Position numbers and translations under genes: made by a program. Shown here piece after piece: positions 36,121-47,258 of a stretch of 64,000 nucleotides of DNA (the stretch's first letter is position 1; every line of letters begins with the position of its first letter). Origin of the DNA: Hydrangea macrophylla (taxonomy: Eukaryota; Streptophyta; Magnoliopsida; Cornales; Hydrangeaceae); NCBI GenBank assembly GCA_033977485.1, contig CM066984.1:46197100-46261099 (forward strand), read 5' to 3'. The notes under the pieces were generated by a model. The model searched no databases. It had not been told where the DNA came from and worked only from the letters and a program-made list of their open reading frames with translations.

Positions 36121-36871
36121 TTTTGGTTGCTTAGATTGGGAGGAGTCTAGGGGATCATCGACATTGTGTTAGTGGGTCAGAGCTATAGGTCGCGGATTTA
36201 TTTGGGTTTTTGGTTATGTGTACTTGTGTGTTACCCATGTGTCGCCTACATGTTATTTAATTGTTTTCAATCAATTAATTACATAACTTTCCAAGCCTAC
36301 CATTACATGTTAATTTGTTGAAATCGTTTGTTAAATTATGAGTTGCATAATAGTGCATGCATGCATATTGTTGGTATGATGGGTAGTAGAGGAGAGTTAG
36401 AGGATGATCAACAGTGGAGCTCCTGCCCAGTGGATTTATATTGTTATTAGCAGGCCTTCAGCATTATCTGGTATCTACAGGCATATTATCCGAGAGATTG
36501 TTATTCTACTGGAGCATCAAAAATTTTATTATTATCGGAAAAATCTTACATATTATTTCTCTTATTATTGACTGGTATTCTCATATGTATTCTATAATTC
36601 GGTTATCTCGGATTTCTTATTATGGAGCTATATTTATCAATAAGTATTTTGGCATGGAGCATAATTCTTGTGTCTTTATTCGGGATTCTATTTTCTACAA
36701 CTATGACAGATCTGAACACGTGCTGGTTTATTTTTGACCGCATTATTATCTTCGCAGTCTTATTTCTAGTACAGAGTTATGTATATTCTTGAAGCGGCAT
36801 GTTTGAATAGTAAGTATGGGTATCCTGAGGAGGTGTAATGGGGGACATGGTAAGAGATAAACATGGCTATA
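36121..36871 (+). other. element E internal region, left part
   Basis: No coding frame resembles a retrotransposon protein. AT-rich, nothing further recognised. Together with 38372-38680 it is all that remains of the internal domain. Confidence 0.7.
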
Positions 36872-38371
36872 TGTTGGGTTTGTGCCCTCAAACCATTACT
36901 TTATATAGGAGACATTGACATTTTAATATATGGATATCAGCTTTACATTTTGTTATGTATGTTTCTTTCATGAGATGATTGTTATCCTTAAGTGTCATAG
37001 TAAGTAATTCGTGTATGTATGAGATACATACAAGTGAGATATGAATTGCTATTCTTTGTTACTTAGAACATGTCACAGTGGATGTTGAGACTAGGATATC
37101 TCATCAGGTTTACACTGTAGCATGATTAACTACCATTGGATGGAGTGATCAATCTCAAATCACTAGAGTGTAACTCTTAGTTAATATGCTAGTGCTTATA
37201 GTGCATTGACGGACCTGAGTTTCCTATTGACGCTCAAGGCTGTCAATCAGTCGATAGGAACTCATAACTTGTGTAAGGTACGTGTTCTCAATCTTGAGAT
37301 GATTATGAACACAGACTGTGGATATGACTGCTTTGACTTACCAATCAGTGAGGTCTATAGAAGATCAACACCTGGGTATCTTGGGTATGTCATATTCATA
37401 GGGTTGTGAACATATATTGTCAAGACAGAATCTACCCTCTGTTTCAGAGTAAGCATTCCCTTGAGAATGTCACCAAGTCGATTACTGAGTACTACAGTCT
37501 TGTTGATAAGAGTTATCAACATGTTTGGTAATCATGAGAGGTAAATGGGACTCAAGGATTATAAGAAGTAATCATGATTCAGGTTGACAGTAACTGTTTA
37601 TCCGACTACCTGAATATGATTGCGAATGCTGACGGTAGAGGGACATTAGTACAACATACAAGTCTAGTTATCGCTTCGGATATGTTCTTTTGCGTTGGAG
37701 TTCAGTTATCGTTTTATAGTGGAGTAAACGTTAACTGATCATTCGATTAATTTGCTGATCAAAGAGTTTGGTCATGGGAATTAATCAACTGATCTGAGCC
37801 AACAATAAAGAGCCTAGGAGGTCCCACTCTTAGCTCCGCTAGGATGCTTGGAAAGGCAAATGAGGATGATGTCAAGACAGGTTCGATCGATCGAAGTTGT
37901 CTCGATCGATTGAAGTCTAGACAGGTTCGATCGATTGAAGATGGTTCGATCGATCGAATGTTCGATCGATCGAAACCACTTCGATCGCTCGAGAGCTAGG
38001 TCGGTTCTGGGAATCTATAAATAGGGCAGCTGCGTTCTGGAAAAGTAGTTCGTCGTTTTTGAACGTCAAAAGCTGCAGAAACTGTTTTGGAGCCCCAAAA
38101 CCTTCTGTATTCTCTCCATTAGGGTTCCCACCAACCCTAGCCCTTCCTGCGATCATCCATAGGAGTCATAAGAGTGAAGACCATCTAGTGGAGGCTGCTA
38201 GAAGTCAGAGATTTCAGAACTGGGTTCAAGACAGTAAGGTATAATTCTTGTCCCCTCTTGTGCGCATCTATAGAGTTGATGGGTAGTAGATCCGGGCATA
38301 CCAATTAAGTTTTATAACTTGATTTTTCCGCTACGCGTTTAAACTTAGAACTTAAACCGGTTTTTCCAACA
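36872..38371 (+). repeat. solo copia LTR 'G' inside element E
   Basis: 1,500 bp starting TGTTGGGTTTGTGCCC and ending ttttccaaca, flanked by ctata (36867-36871) and ccata (38372-38376), a near-perfect TSD. No PBS or PPT beside it, so it is a solo LTR left by recombination between two LTRs. It is homologous to LTR F in inverse orientation. TATA box TATAAATA at 38016-38023. Confidence 0.88.
37881..37992. promoter_or_regulatory. TTCGATCGATCGAA cluster upstream of the solo LTR G TATA box
   Basis: Six TCGATCGATCGAA or TCGATCGATTGAA units lie in 112 bp, ending 24 bp before TATAAATA. Same position as in LTR F. Confidence 0.55.
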
Positions 38372-38667
38372 CCATATATTTAGAATCCTTGATTAACTAC
38401 GAGCATGTTGCATGCATAGTTTGTATTCACATGTTTTGCATCAATATTTGTGTTTTGAATTATCTGTTAACGTTTGAGGATTGACTATACAAGAACAAGG
38501 TATATAGATGAGGGTTTCCTTGTTTGGATTAGTCGCTCGACGTACTTGGTCTCGTATAGTTGAGAGTTAAACGTAATCAATGCTTTGTATGAAATTACAT
38601 GTTTAACTTTATAGATGACTGCCGTGTGTATTTATCGTCGCTTCAAATTTTGAGACGAAATTTCTTT

Positions 38668-38680
38668 AAGGAGGGTAGAA
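38668..38680 (+). other. polypurine tract of element E
   Basis: aaggagggtagaa directly precedes the 3' LTR; it primes second-strand synthesis. The wider context (gacgaaatttcttt before it) is shared with element J. Confidence 0.85.
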
Positions 38681-41601
38681 TGTAACAACCCTAAAATTTC
38701 TAAGTGTGTAAATAATTATTTTAATAATTATTTTCAGTTAGCAATATTATATTAGTGTGCATATATAAGACAACTTTGAAAATTTTAAGTATTTGGAGGA
38801 CATATAAATTAAATTATTAGTGACCCCGTTTAGTTTGAGTGTTACATTTATTAATTTATATTTGTTAAAAAAAAGTGAAGCATTGATATGTATTTTTTTT
38901 ATATAGTTTTTACAGGCCCGCTAATGTGTCAAATACTCTATCTGGTATTAAAATTAAGTACCAGGGACATGAGTACCCTTTGGGCTAGCCATTTTAGTGG
39001 TTTGAGTTACATTCTGGGCTCATATGGGTCTCTTTTGTGAGCCCATAAGAAGAAAAATAGTATTATTAATATTTTTGTGAGTGTTATAATATATGTATTG
39101 TGTGTGTATTATATGTATATACATAGATAATATATCCTAGGGTTAGTTAAAACAAAATAAGAAAGAAAAAAAAAAGAATAGGCACAAGAGAGAGAGAGAG
39201 TAAACGTGAGAGAGAGAGAGAGAGAAATAGAGAAAAGGCAACTCTAGCCACGTAGAAGGAGAAGAAAAAGAGAAGAGAAGGGTTAGAAGAGAGGAGGATT
39301 CTTTAGCCTTATTCCAGGGGGTTCATCACCATCATCATCATCTTTCTTTTCCAAAGTCGGTGAGTGAACATTTAGATTTGTAGGGTTGATTAATGGTTTT
39401 AATTTATTTTTTATTTGTTTTCATTCTAGTCTGAATAAATCGTATGGATGGGTGTTTATATAGATACGGATCTATAGTGATATATACATATATATATATA
39501 TATATCAATGGTTGGATATGAGTTATTTGGAAAAGAAAAAAAAAAGACTAACACAAATCGGATTTGGGTAAAATTGAAGAAAACTCTCAGATCTATTTTA
39601 GAAAATAATTCATATTAATTCATACATTTTGTTTTTGGTAAAATCGTTTGCGATGGTCAATGTAAAACACGCTTCTGCACGCATTTCGTCTAATGGTGCT
39701 TTTCTCAATTTTGCACTGTTTGGGCAGAAAATTCATATTACAATAGTAGTAAATGTCAACTCTGAATTTCGAATTATGTTTATGAAAATTGTTAGAGATG
39801 TTTCTTTGTGCTGAATTATTATGAGGAACAATTTCAACCCATTTTGGTTTTGGGGCTGTTTAATATAAGGTTTGTTTGGGACAGTTTTAAATAGTATTGT
39901 TGAGTGCCAATTTTAAATGCTATAACTTATGCTATGTGCGGTATTAAACAATGATTATGGAAATACTACGTTAGTGACGTGAATAGAATTTTGGCGCAAG
40001 GGCCTTATCGTGAATAATCGGATAATGATAATCTATGGAATAAATGATAAATTCCCGAAGTGCTTAATGACGTGATTAAACCCTTATGAATGGTAATTGT
40101 GTAAATTAACGTAGATGGTAAGAAACTGGAAAAAAAAATTGGTTTCAAGTTCCTTAATGTTTTCCACTCCCAGTTGTGTTATTGTTTTTGGTAGCTCGAC
40201 TTGCTAAGTGTACCTATTTTCCAGTGGCTTCATGATCAAGCTGGCCTAAGCCTTATGGTCGGCTTAATTTATAGATGTCTAGGCATATTGATCGACCTTC
40301 CGTTGTGTATACCTGGTTTGGTTGATATCCTAACCCAACTGGCACTGGAGTGGATGTTGGTAGTATGTCCAGGCACACATGGGATATATGTGTGGGTTGT
40401 ACCATGGAGGGTGGCCAAGTGGTGAAGCTAGGAAATTGAATAATGAATAATTCATAAAAAGTAAGTCAACCATGAGTAGGGTAACCTTAGTGGTGAACCT
40501 AGGCAAGAAAAAAATGGCAGTGCTTGTAGAGCGTTAAATGCAAATGGATAATTGTTGCAAAACATGAAATTGAAAACTCGAAATGGTTATTGTGGTATAA
40601 TGCGAAGGAAATTGATAAAATGATTTGGAAATGGAGAATTGCTTATTATAATACTAAGGATTTGAGCTAACTCTCGAGGTGCAGGATGGTGAGCCCACTA
40701 ACCATTGTATGCAGGCTTTGGCTCACCATGTTATTTAAGAGTAAGTGTTTCTTTTTACTTTATGGGTGGAACAAATTGTCGTCGTGACTCGAGAAAACTA
40801 CTACTTGTCCTCACTCAATTGTGGAACTATAGTGCTGCCTACAACTCTGCATGTGCATGTGGTCAAGAAAGGGAAGGAGCCCAGCGGATTCCCAACCTCA
40901 GGAATATTTATTGGGTATTATTATGTTAATTGATTATTGTTGGATTGCAGTCAAGGGGACAACTAGTGATCCCTGAAACTGGGGCATGTTGACTCATACT
41001 AGTGTTGTTATACAATATTGACTCGTGTGATTTTTATCATGCGAGGGCGTTTCTCGGGAAGTAGTCGTTTTGCAGATTAAGGAATATACCGATATGACTC
41101 CGATATGACTGTTGGATTGCATGGATTTGCTTGAAGGCTTGAAGATCTTTACTGTTCATTTGCTATTTCATTTATTTGGCATTGTGGGCCATTATTGTAG
41201 TTGGTATTGGGACGTTTAGTAGCTCTGACCAAAGATTGTAATAGATGTTATTCTTTCAAAGATTTAATTGTAAATGAATGAGAATTTAGAAATGTTTATT
41301 CAGCTTCCGATTTTCAATTTAAGTGATTTAGGTGATTTAGCTTTAATCAAATGGATTTGAGAATTTACGGAACCGTGTGAGTTGTTTTTTTTAAATTGAA
41401 ATGCGGTGGTTTGATTTTAATAAGAAATGGAGACTTTATTACAAATGTTTTAATCAGGTTTTTAAGAATAGATCTATTTTCATTAAAAAGTTTTAATAGG
41501 ATGGGCTTCATGGTGTTCACTCCGATAGTTGGGCAGTTGAAGAGTAGTCTAGATTTAGTTCTAGGCAGATAATTTTTCTTTCCAAAATTTGGGGTGTGAC
41601 A
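38681..41601 (+). repeat. 3' LTR of element E
   Basis: The LTR is 2,921 bp, TGTAACAACCC...GGGGTGTGACA. Aligns along its whole length with 33218-36105. Short frames within it are not conserved between the two LTRs. Confidence 0.9.
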
Positions 41602-41826
41602 GATACCTAGTCTCAACATCCATTGTGACAAACTTTAAGTATCAAAGAATAGTAATTCGTATCTTACTTATATGTATCTCATACATACACGAATTACCTA
41701 CTATGATACTTAAGGATCACAACAATCATCTCATCACACATACAATTAAATGTATAAATGATATCCATATATAAAACGCCAAACGTCATATACATAAAGA
41801 CCGGGTTTGAGGGCACAATCCTAATA
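41602..41826 (-). repeat. copia F 5' LTR, 5' piece
   Basis: Continues LTR F after the E insertion. Ends in gggtttgagggcacaatcc, matching the inverted start of LTR G. The terminal CA has decayed to TA (41825-41826). Confidence 0.82.
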
Positions 41827-42467
41827 GTCTGTTCTTCGATCCGAAGTACTGTTGTTGGTCTTCGTGTAACGAGATGCGAGTAACCAATTAATGATTCAGA
41901 ATAAATATAAAAAAATTATTAGTAGAACTATACTTATATCTTTCACAACTGGTAATTACGTTGTGCTTATGATACTATTTTAGTCTCTACTCACTCATCT
42001 CTAAACAAGCTGATGATGTTTCATGCTTGGACATTCCCTGTCCAGACTATCTATTGCTTATAATGCAAGTAGTGTACCGTATGAGGATGGCTACTATCCA
42101 GAGGAAGGATATGTCGAGGCTGGACCGGCAGAAGGTGTGGCACCAGGGATGATTACTATACTAGCGATTATGTGTACGCCAGCTAAAGACATAGGATAGA
42201 TTATGGTTCTAATCCTACTTCTAGACTTTAGTATTATGTTTTGTAATCAGGTCATATGTTGTCTTAAGACTTTATGTTATGATTTTGACTCTGATGTAAT
42301 AAGTTATAGAACTCCTTACTATGTTTATACAAGTAGCAGTTTGTTATCTTTAGCATTTATTGTTTAGTACTGCATGGTGTGGACAATTCAGTGACTTCAC
42401 CAGTCATTCCCTATGGGCCCAAAAAGGAAATTTATTTTCTCTATTTTTGCCGTTCTGGGGCGTGACA
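41827..42467 (+). repeat. plus-strand LTR end fragment 'I'
   Basis: The last ~100 bp (cattccctatgggcccaaaaagg ... ctggggcgtgaca) are homologous to fragment H and to the inverted ends of LTRs C and D. Cut on the left by the copia F LTR. No PBS follows, so it is the right end of a 3' LTR or of a solo LTR. Confidence 0.6.
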
Positions 42468-42935
42468 ATTGTTAGCCGCCAAGGATGTCTGTCTATTCAT
42501 AATGGTATAGGTAAAAGCCATCATGGGGATTATAAGTTTTGTTGGGTTGAGTCTTCTTGTGTGGATCATGATCTATTGCAGTAAGTGATAGCCATGATTG
42601 TGGAAAGATAAATGATGATTGAGATGTTGGTATGCTGATACCAAGGCTCATTGTTGATATGTAATGGTTGGTATACTGATACCAAGGCTCGTTGTGATAT
42701 GTAACAGCTGGTAATTCGTACCAAGCTTTGTTGTAGAGAATGTGATATCTGGGGTTTCATACCAGACAGACCATTACTTTAAATATCGGAAAGCGAATCA
42801 AAATTTTTGGGAAGTGATTTTCCGTCCAAGTAAAGTATGATTGGCATGCATGGGAGCAATGTATCAGTAACATGGACCAATAATCCATGACATTGTAAGT
42901 CGTGTTATGTAGTCGCATATAGTGAGTTAGAGTGC
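42468..42935. other. unassigned flank between LTR I and Ogre2, with a small hairpin repeat
   Basis: No gene or element edge is seen. At 42626-42732 a ~40-bp unit recurs three times around TTGGTAT-gctg-ATACCAA and variants (actg loop; a shorter ggta-attcg-tacc). The last five bases (agtgc, 42931-42935) are the expected TSD of Ogre2. Confidence 0.5.
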
Positions 42936-43189
42936 TGTAGACACCCTAATTTTGACCGACCGTCGAATTTAGGAGAGTGTAACCTCCATATCCGATGATG
43001 ACAAGGACCAGAAGATTCGAAGTATTCCAAGCTCTTCAGAAAATCTCCAAAACGCGATAAAATTTCACAGAAAGAGGAAAAATACCAGGTATTTAGGAGA
43101 ATTCAGGTATAAGACATGATTTTTGGAAAGGATCTTCAAAAATAATTTGTTTCAAAAGGGAGAAGTCCTAAAAAGGGGAATCTCAAATA

Positions 43190-43515
43190 AAAACGGCATA
43201 CGGCGGACTGCCGCGGCACTCACTGAGTGCCGTACGGCAGTCGGAGAGTGCCGTTCCGGCGGTCACCAAATGCCGCCAACAATTTCTGACTGCCGTTCAC
43301 TTTTAAAGTCTGTATTTTGCAGAGCAATACGTATGCGTATGCGAATAAGAACAAAAAACTGATAAAGTAAGACTGACAAAAACGCGGCAATCCATTAATT
43401 TCCGCGGCATTTGATGAATGTCGCGCGGCAGTCGCGTAGTGCCGCGACAGCAGTCATGAACTGCCGCCGCGGCATTCACGGACTGCCGCGACAGTTTCTG
43501 GACTGCCGCGCTGGG
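43190..43515. promoter_or_regulatory. GC-rich inverted TGCCG/CGGCA array in the Ogre2 5' LTR
   Basis: About 20 TGCCG or CGGCA pentamers in both orientations, many inside ACTGCCG or GTGCCG words (e.g. ggcactcactgagtgccg, itself a perfect inverted repeat). Ends about 100 bp upstream of TATAAAA at 43619. Confidence 0.65.
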
Positions 43516-43618
43516 CAGCACTCTGCCTAATTTCAGAAAGTACACATTGTACCACCAAATGAGAAAATTACACATGTCTTTTACTCCGAATTTACTGAAA
43601 TTACCTAGGTATTTTGCC

Positions 43619-43625
43619 TATAAAA
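43619..43625 (+). promoter_or_regulatory. TATA box of the Ogre2 5' LTR
   Basis: TATAAAA within cctataaaagaag, repeated at 62537-62543 in the 3' LTR and at 14449-14443 in Ogre1. Confidence 0.65.
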
Positions 43626-45851
43626 GAAGAGGTATCTTCATTGAAAAGAGAGACAAAAAAAAAGAAGGGGAAACACAAAAAAAGACTACCATTACACCAA
43701 CATTTTTTGAGAGAAAAGAAGAGAGTTTGGAGAGTTTGAAGAAGAGTTTGGAAGATCTTCAAAGGAGAGAAACTTTGAGGATAGTTTGGAGGTGACCCTC
43801 TAATCTTAGTTGTGTTTTCTTTCTTTTGAGCTTCTAATTTACAAGTCATTTAGTTTTTCTTGATTAAGTTTTAGAGTTTGTTAAGTAAACTTGGAAGTCC
43901 TTACTTCCTAGTTCTTTGATCCTTCTTCTATTTTTCTTGTTTATGTTCTTCTTTTGAGATTCTTGGAGATCTTCAATATCTCCTTTGAAAGCTCTTGAGT
44001 TTAATGTTTTGAATCTCATGTAAGCTTATACTTCACATGGGAGTCAAAGTTTGATCATCACTTTTTATAAATAAATAGATGGATCCAAGTCCATGCTTAT
44101 GACTTGAGTCCTCTAGCTTGATGTTTCATGGAATCCCTTCTATATTCCTTTGAGACCCATGAGTATTAACCATATCTTCATCTCCAATGACCATCAAGTG
44201 GTAGGAGAAAGTATTTTGGGTCTAAACTCATCCCTATGATTTTGATTCATCATCTTGAGATTTCATGAAGTCTATTCATACTTCATTTGAAATCTACAAA
44301 TATAAAAGTCTCTAGCCTCCAATAACCATCAAATGGTAGGAGAAGTGGTTTGGTTTAAACCCAACTTCATGGTTTAATAGTTGGGGTTAACAAATAAAAT
44401 TTGAACTTGACAAATGAAAATAGTGAATTCACAAACTGTTTTTGATCAAAGATTTTTAGTTCGAAATCCAACCGTTGAAATCCAGTGAAACTAACGGGAA
44501 ACTGTCAATAACACAATGTTCTACCACTGTAATTTTTGTTTTAAGGTGGTTTTATGTTTAGAAGGGTTTGATCATGGGTTTTGTGAGTCAACTACAATCT
44601 GCCCAGAGTTTCAGAATAGTTTCAGAACAGCAAGTCTATTTTGAAATTCATAGATCAGAAGTCTAATGGAGTTTTTGGGGTCTCTAATATTTTTTTCTGG
44701 GTACCTTAATGTGTTAGGAAGATCCCCTAAAAAGATCCAAGTGTTTCTCATCTTTTTGCTATTTTTAAAAAATCAAACAATATCTCTGGACAGAGAGTTG
44801 TACATCTCTGAGTGATGTCTGGTACTTGTCCTTTTCCCGGAGATCTAACCATTGAAACCTTGATTTTCTTTTTGATTTGGAAACTAGACTGACAGAGGCA
44901 TCTTGTGTCCAAATTTCACCGACATCAAACCATGGGAGACATGCTTTTTATTTCTTTTAAGTTCTGGTCTGCTCTCTGCAATTTTCAGAGTTTTATGACA
45001 CATTTGACCAACTTTGTAAATAATGGTCCAAATGACTTTTCTATGACCTAGGGCTTAAACCATGCTTTAAAAATGATTAGTTGAGCTTGAATCCAAAGTT
45101 TAAGAGTATTTCATAGTTTATCCTTGTCCATGTACATATTCATCCATATGGTTTGACACTTATAATTAAGACTTATTTGCTTTGGATTTAATTACATTAG
45201 ATAGATGTAAGCTAGAAATTTAGGATTGTTTTTTCTAACATCGTATTTTGCATATCATGTGGACTAACCCTTTGTTTTGTAGCGCTATTAAGGTACGATT
45301 TCTCGATCCCTCTCTAGTTTATTAAATTCTTTGATTTTTATTTGATTTTCGACCTTATGCGCGACACCTTAGAGTTAAGATTTGCCTTATGTGTATATAT
45401 GGATTAGAGACTCTTTTCCTAGGTTTTATTTAATCGCATGCATTGCACGCTTAATATTCGCAGCCGGATCCCGGGTAAGCTCTCTCGTTCCTTATTACAC
45501 ATCATATCGCCTGCTACTTGACATATGTGGCTTGTGTTATGTATACCTATATATGTATTAATTGAGGGCATGCTTATATTATTAATTCGATTAAATGGAT
45601 GTTGAGTAGAGGCCTATCGCGAGATAGGATGAGAGGGGGTGTTTTAGTCCGCCGGGCTCCTTCCCCTCTCATTCCATAATCCCCGGACCCAGTTAATCTT
45701 TGGTTTCGCAAAAGATCAGTTTGCTTTTAAAATGGTTTCTTAATTCTCCTTTTAAAAATTAAGTGGCGACTCATTTGTTTTTGAATTCAAAATTTAGAAA
45801 AGAATTTCAAAAGAAAAGCTGTGGGTAAGTCAACCTGCGATATCCACAATC

Positions 45852-45901
45852 TGGCGACTCCACTGGGGACCAAACCCAGAATCTCTGGTTTCGCAGACCA
45901 G
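45852..45901 (+). other. extended primer-binding site: complement of the tRNA-Arg 3' half (Ogre2)
   Basis: It begins tggcgactccactgggga three bases after the LTR and continues as the complement of nucleotides 76-27 of tRNA-Arg, ending with the complete anticodon arm (ctggt-ttcgcag-accag). The complement of the anticodon is GCG, as in Ogre1. In the T-loop it reads tttggtc in tRNA sense instead of ttcgatc, i.e. changes at positions 56 and 58. The downstream sequence aattctgattctggg is shared with Ogre1 and is not tRNA. Confidence 0.88.
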
Positions 45902-47258
45902 AATTCTGATTCTGGGTTCACTTGAGGATTAGACTTGAAAACATCCTTTTAATCGAATTAATCAATCTTTGTGTGCCTGTTGCATTTCACTTGCATGTCC
46001 AGCCAGTCAATTGCACGGAACTATGACCTTGGAGGCTCGGGGCAACCCGGTCGGTCAAGTTATCATGGGACTGTGTGATCACCCTTGATCTCGTACCATG
46101 ATTTGGTATATTAAGCATCCTATCGGATGTGTGTCAAGGGTCCCTTATTTGACCAAAACCCAGCTTTTGCATATTAGTTTCTATAGAACCTTTCAATCTT
46201 AGGAAATCAACTCTTGATTAGGATTATATGCTAGGAAGTTTTGTATGCCCGGAAGGGATTACTTGAGATGATGACGATACTTGCTTGATGAAAGACGTAT
46301 AATCTTTTAATCACCTTTTAGCAATTTCTCCTCATGTTCCACGACATTTGGAGAACATGCCGAACCTTGATTATAAGATTATACTTCTTATATCATGTTA
46401 GCTAAGCATCATTGACCTTGTATGTATCCAAATTCATGGAAAGTATGGTGATAATCCTGTCATGTAATCCTTATACCCGAAGAATTTTAAATCAATCTTT
46501 GAAAGAAAACGGATTTTTTTTTTCCAAAGCTTTCAATCGTTTTTTTTTTAAAAAAAAAAAAAAATCTTTGGAGTTCACTTTTTTATTAAAGCTTCAAACT
46601 GACCTCTGTTAAGGTACGTGTTCACATGATCATATTCTAAGGAAAATGAAAAAAATCAAAAAAAATTTGAAATTGTTTTTGGAAGAAATGCTCTTCAAAT
46701 GAATTTTAAAGCAAAAATTTCAATCCAATCATCGTTATCGAGAAACATTTGCACATCCTCATTTTTAATAAAAGATTCAAAATCCTTGAGAGTTGTTTTT
46801 GAAAAATCTCATCATTTAAAGAAATACTTTTTCGAAGCTTTTGAAATATCCAACCTTTGAGAGGGTAAAGAGGATCACAATGAAAGGAGAAATTAGCGCA
46901 CTTGACATGGGTGAGGATTTATGTGCTTATGTGTTTATGTGTTAGGATTAGAATTTTCCTTTCTTTTGCATATACAGTAGGCACACACACACGTGCATTT
47001 CATCCGTGTGCCATATGTGCGGTGCATGCATTCAGTTGCATCAAATCATCAAAGCATTGAATGCATATAGAATACAATTTACACCATCCTCTTTCCAGTC
47101 AAGATCAAAATAATTTCTCGAAATTCCTTGCCTCTTGAAAATTGATTTTGCATGCGGACCTTTCCATGTCACGAATCTGTAGAAAGAGTGGAACAACCAG
47201 ATCCCCTAGTGAGGACACTTCTAACCTCTTGGGTTCGTTTTCTTGATTTTAGGAGAAC
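45902..47258 (+). other. Ogre2 untranslated leader
   Basis: 1.36 kb, A/T-rich with long A and T runs (46508-46564). The segment 46000-46500 is homologous to the Ogre1 leader. No coding frame is convincing. Confidence 0.7.

Larger units (their letters stand above)
33218..41601 (+). mobile_element. complete non-coding LTR retrotransposon 'E' (chromovirus-like)
   Basis: Both LTRs are present (33218-36105 and 38681-41601), with PBS (36109-36120), a short internal region and a polypurine tract (38668-38680). TSD gatat (33213-33217) versus gatac (41602-41606). No gag or pol; without the nested solo LTR the internal region is only about 1.07 kb. It must have been mobilised by proteins from another element. 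LTR ends TGTAACAACCC...GGGGTGTGACA and the PPT context resemble those of J. Confidence 0.9.
27678..41826 (-). mobile_element. Ty1/copia element 'F', 5' LTR to RT, with element E nested in its LTR
   Basis: Minus-sense order: 5' LTR in two pieces (41826-41602 and 33217-31990), initiator tRNA-Met primer site, long leader, gag, protease, integrase, start of RT. The order protease-integrase-RT defines copia. The LTR is split by element E with a near-perfect TSD (gatat/gatac). RT breaks at 27678 against LTR fragment H. The remainder is expected left of the window. Confidence 0.85.
42936..45848 (+). repeat. 5' LTR of Ogre2
   Basis: The LTR is 2,913 bp, TGTAGACACC...GATATCCACA. TATAAAA at 43619-43625, 683 bp from the start; the 3' LTR has it at the same offset (62537-62543). 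A GC-rich TGCCG/CGGCA array (43190-43515) lies upstream of the TATA box. Overlapping short frames here recur in the 3' LTR only because the LTRs are alike. Confidence 0.92.

Noticed and set aside
43123..43849. Short ORFs in both Ogre2 LTRs (also 62041-62769)
   Set aside because: Frames differ in length between the two LTRs and translate the GC-rich array and leader.
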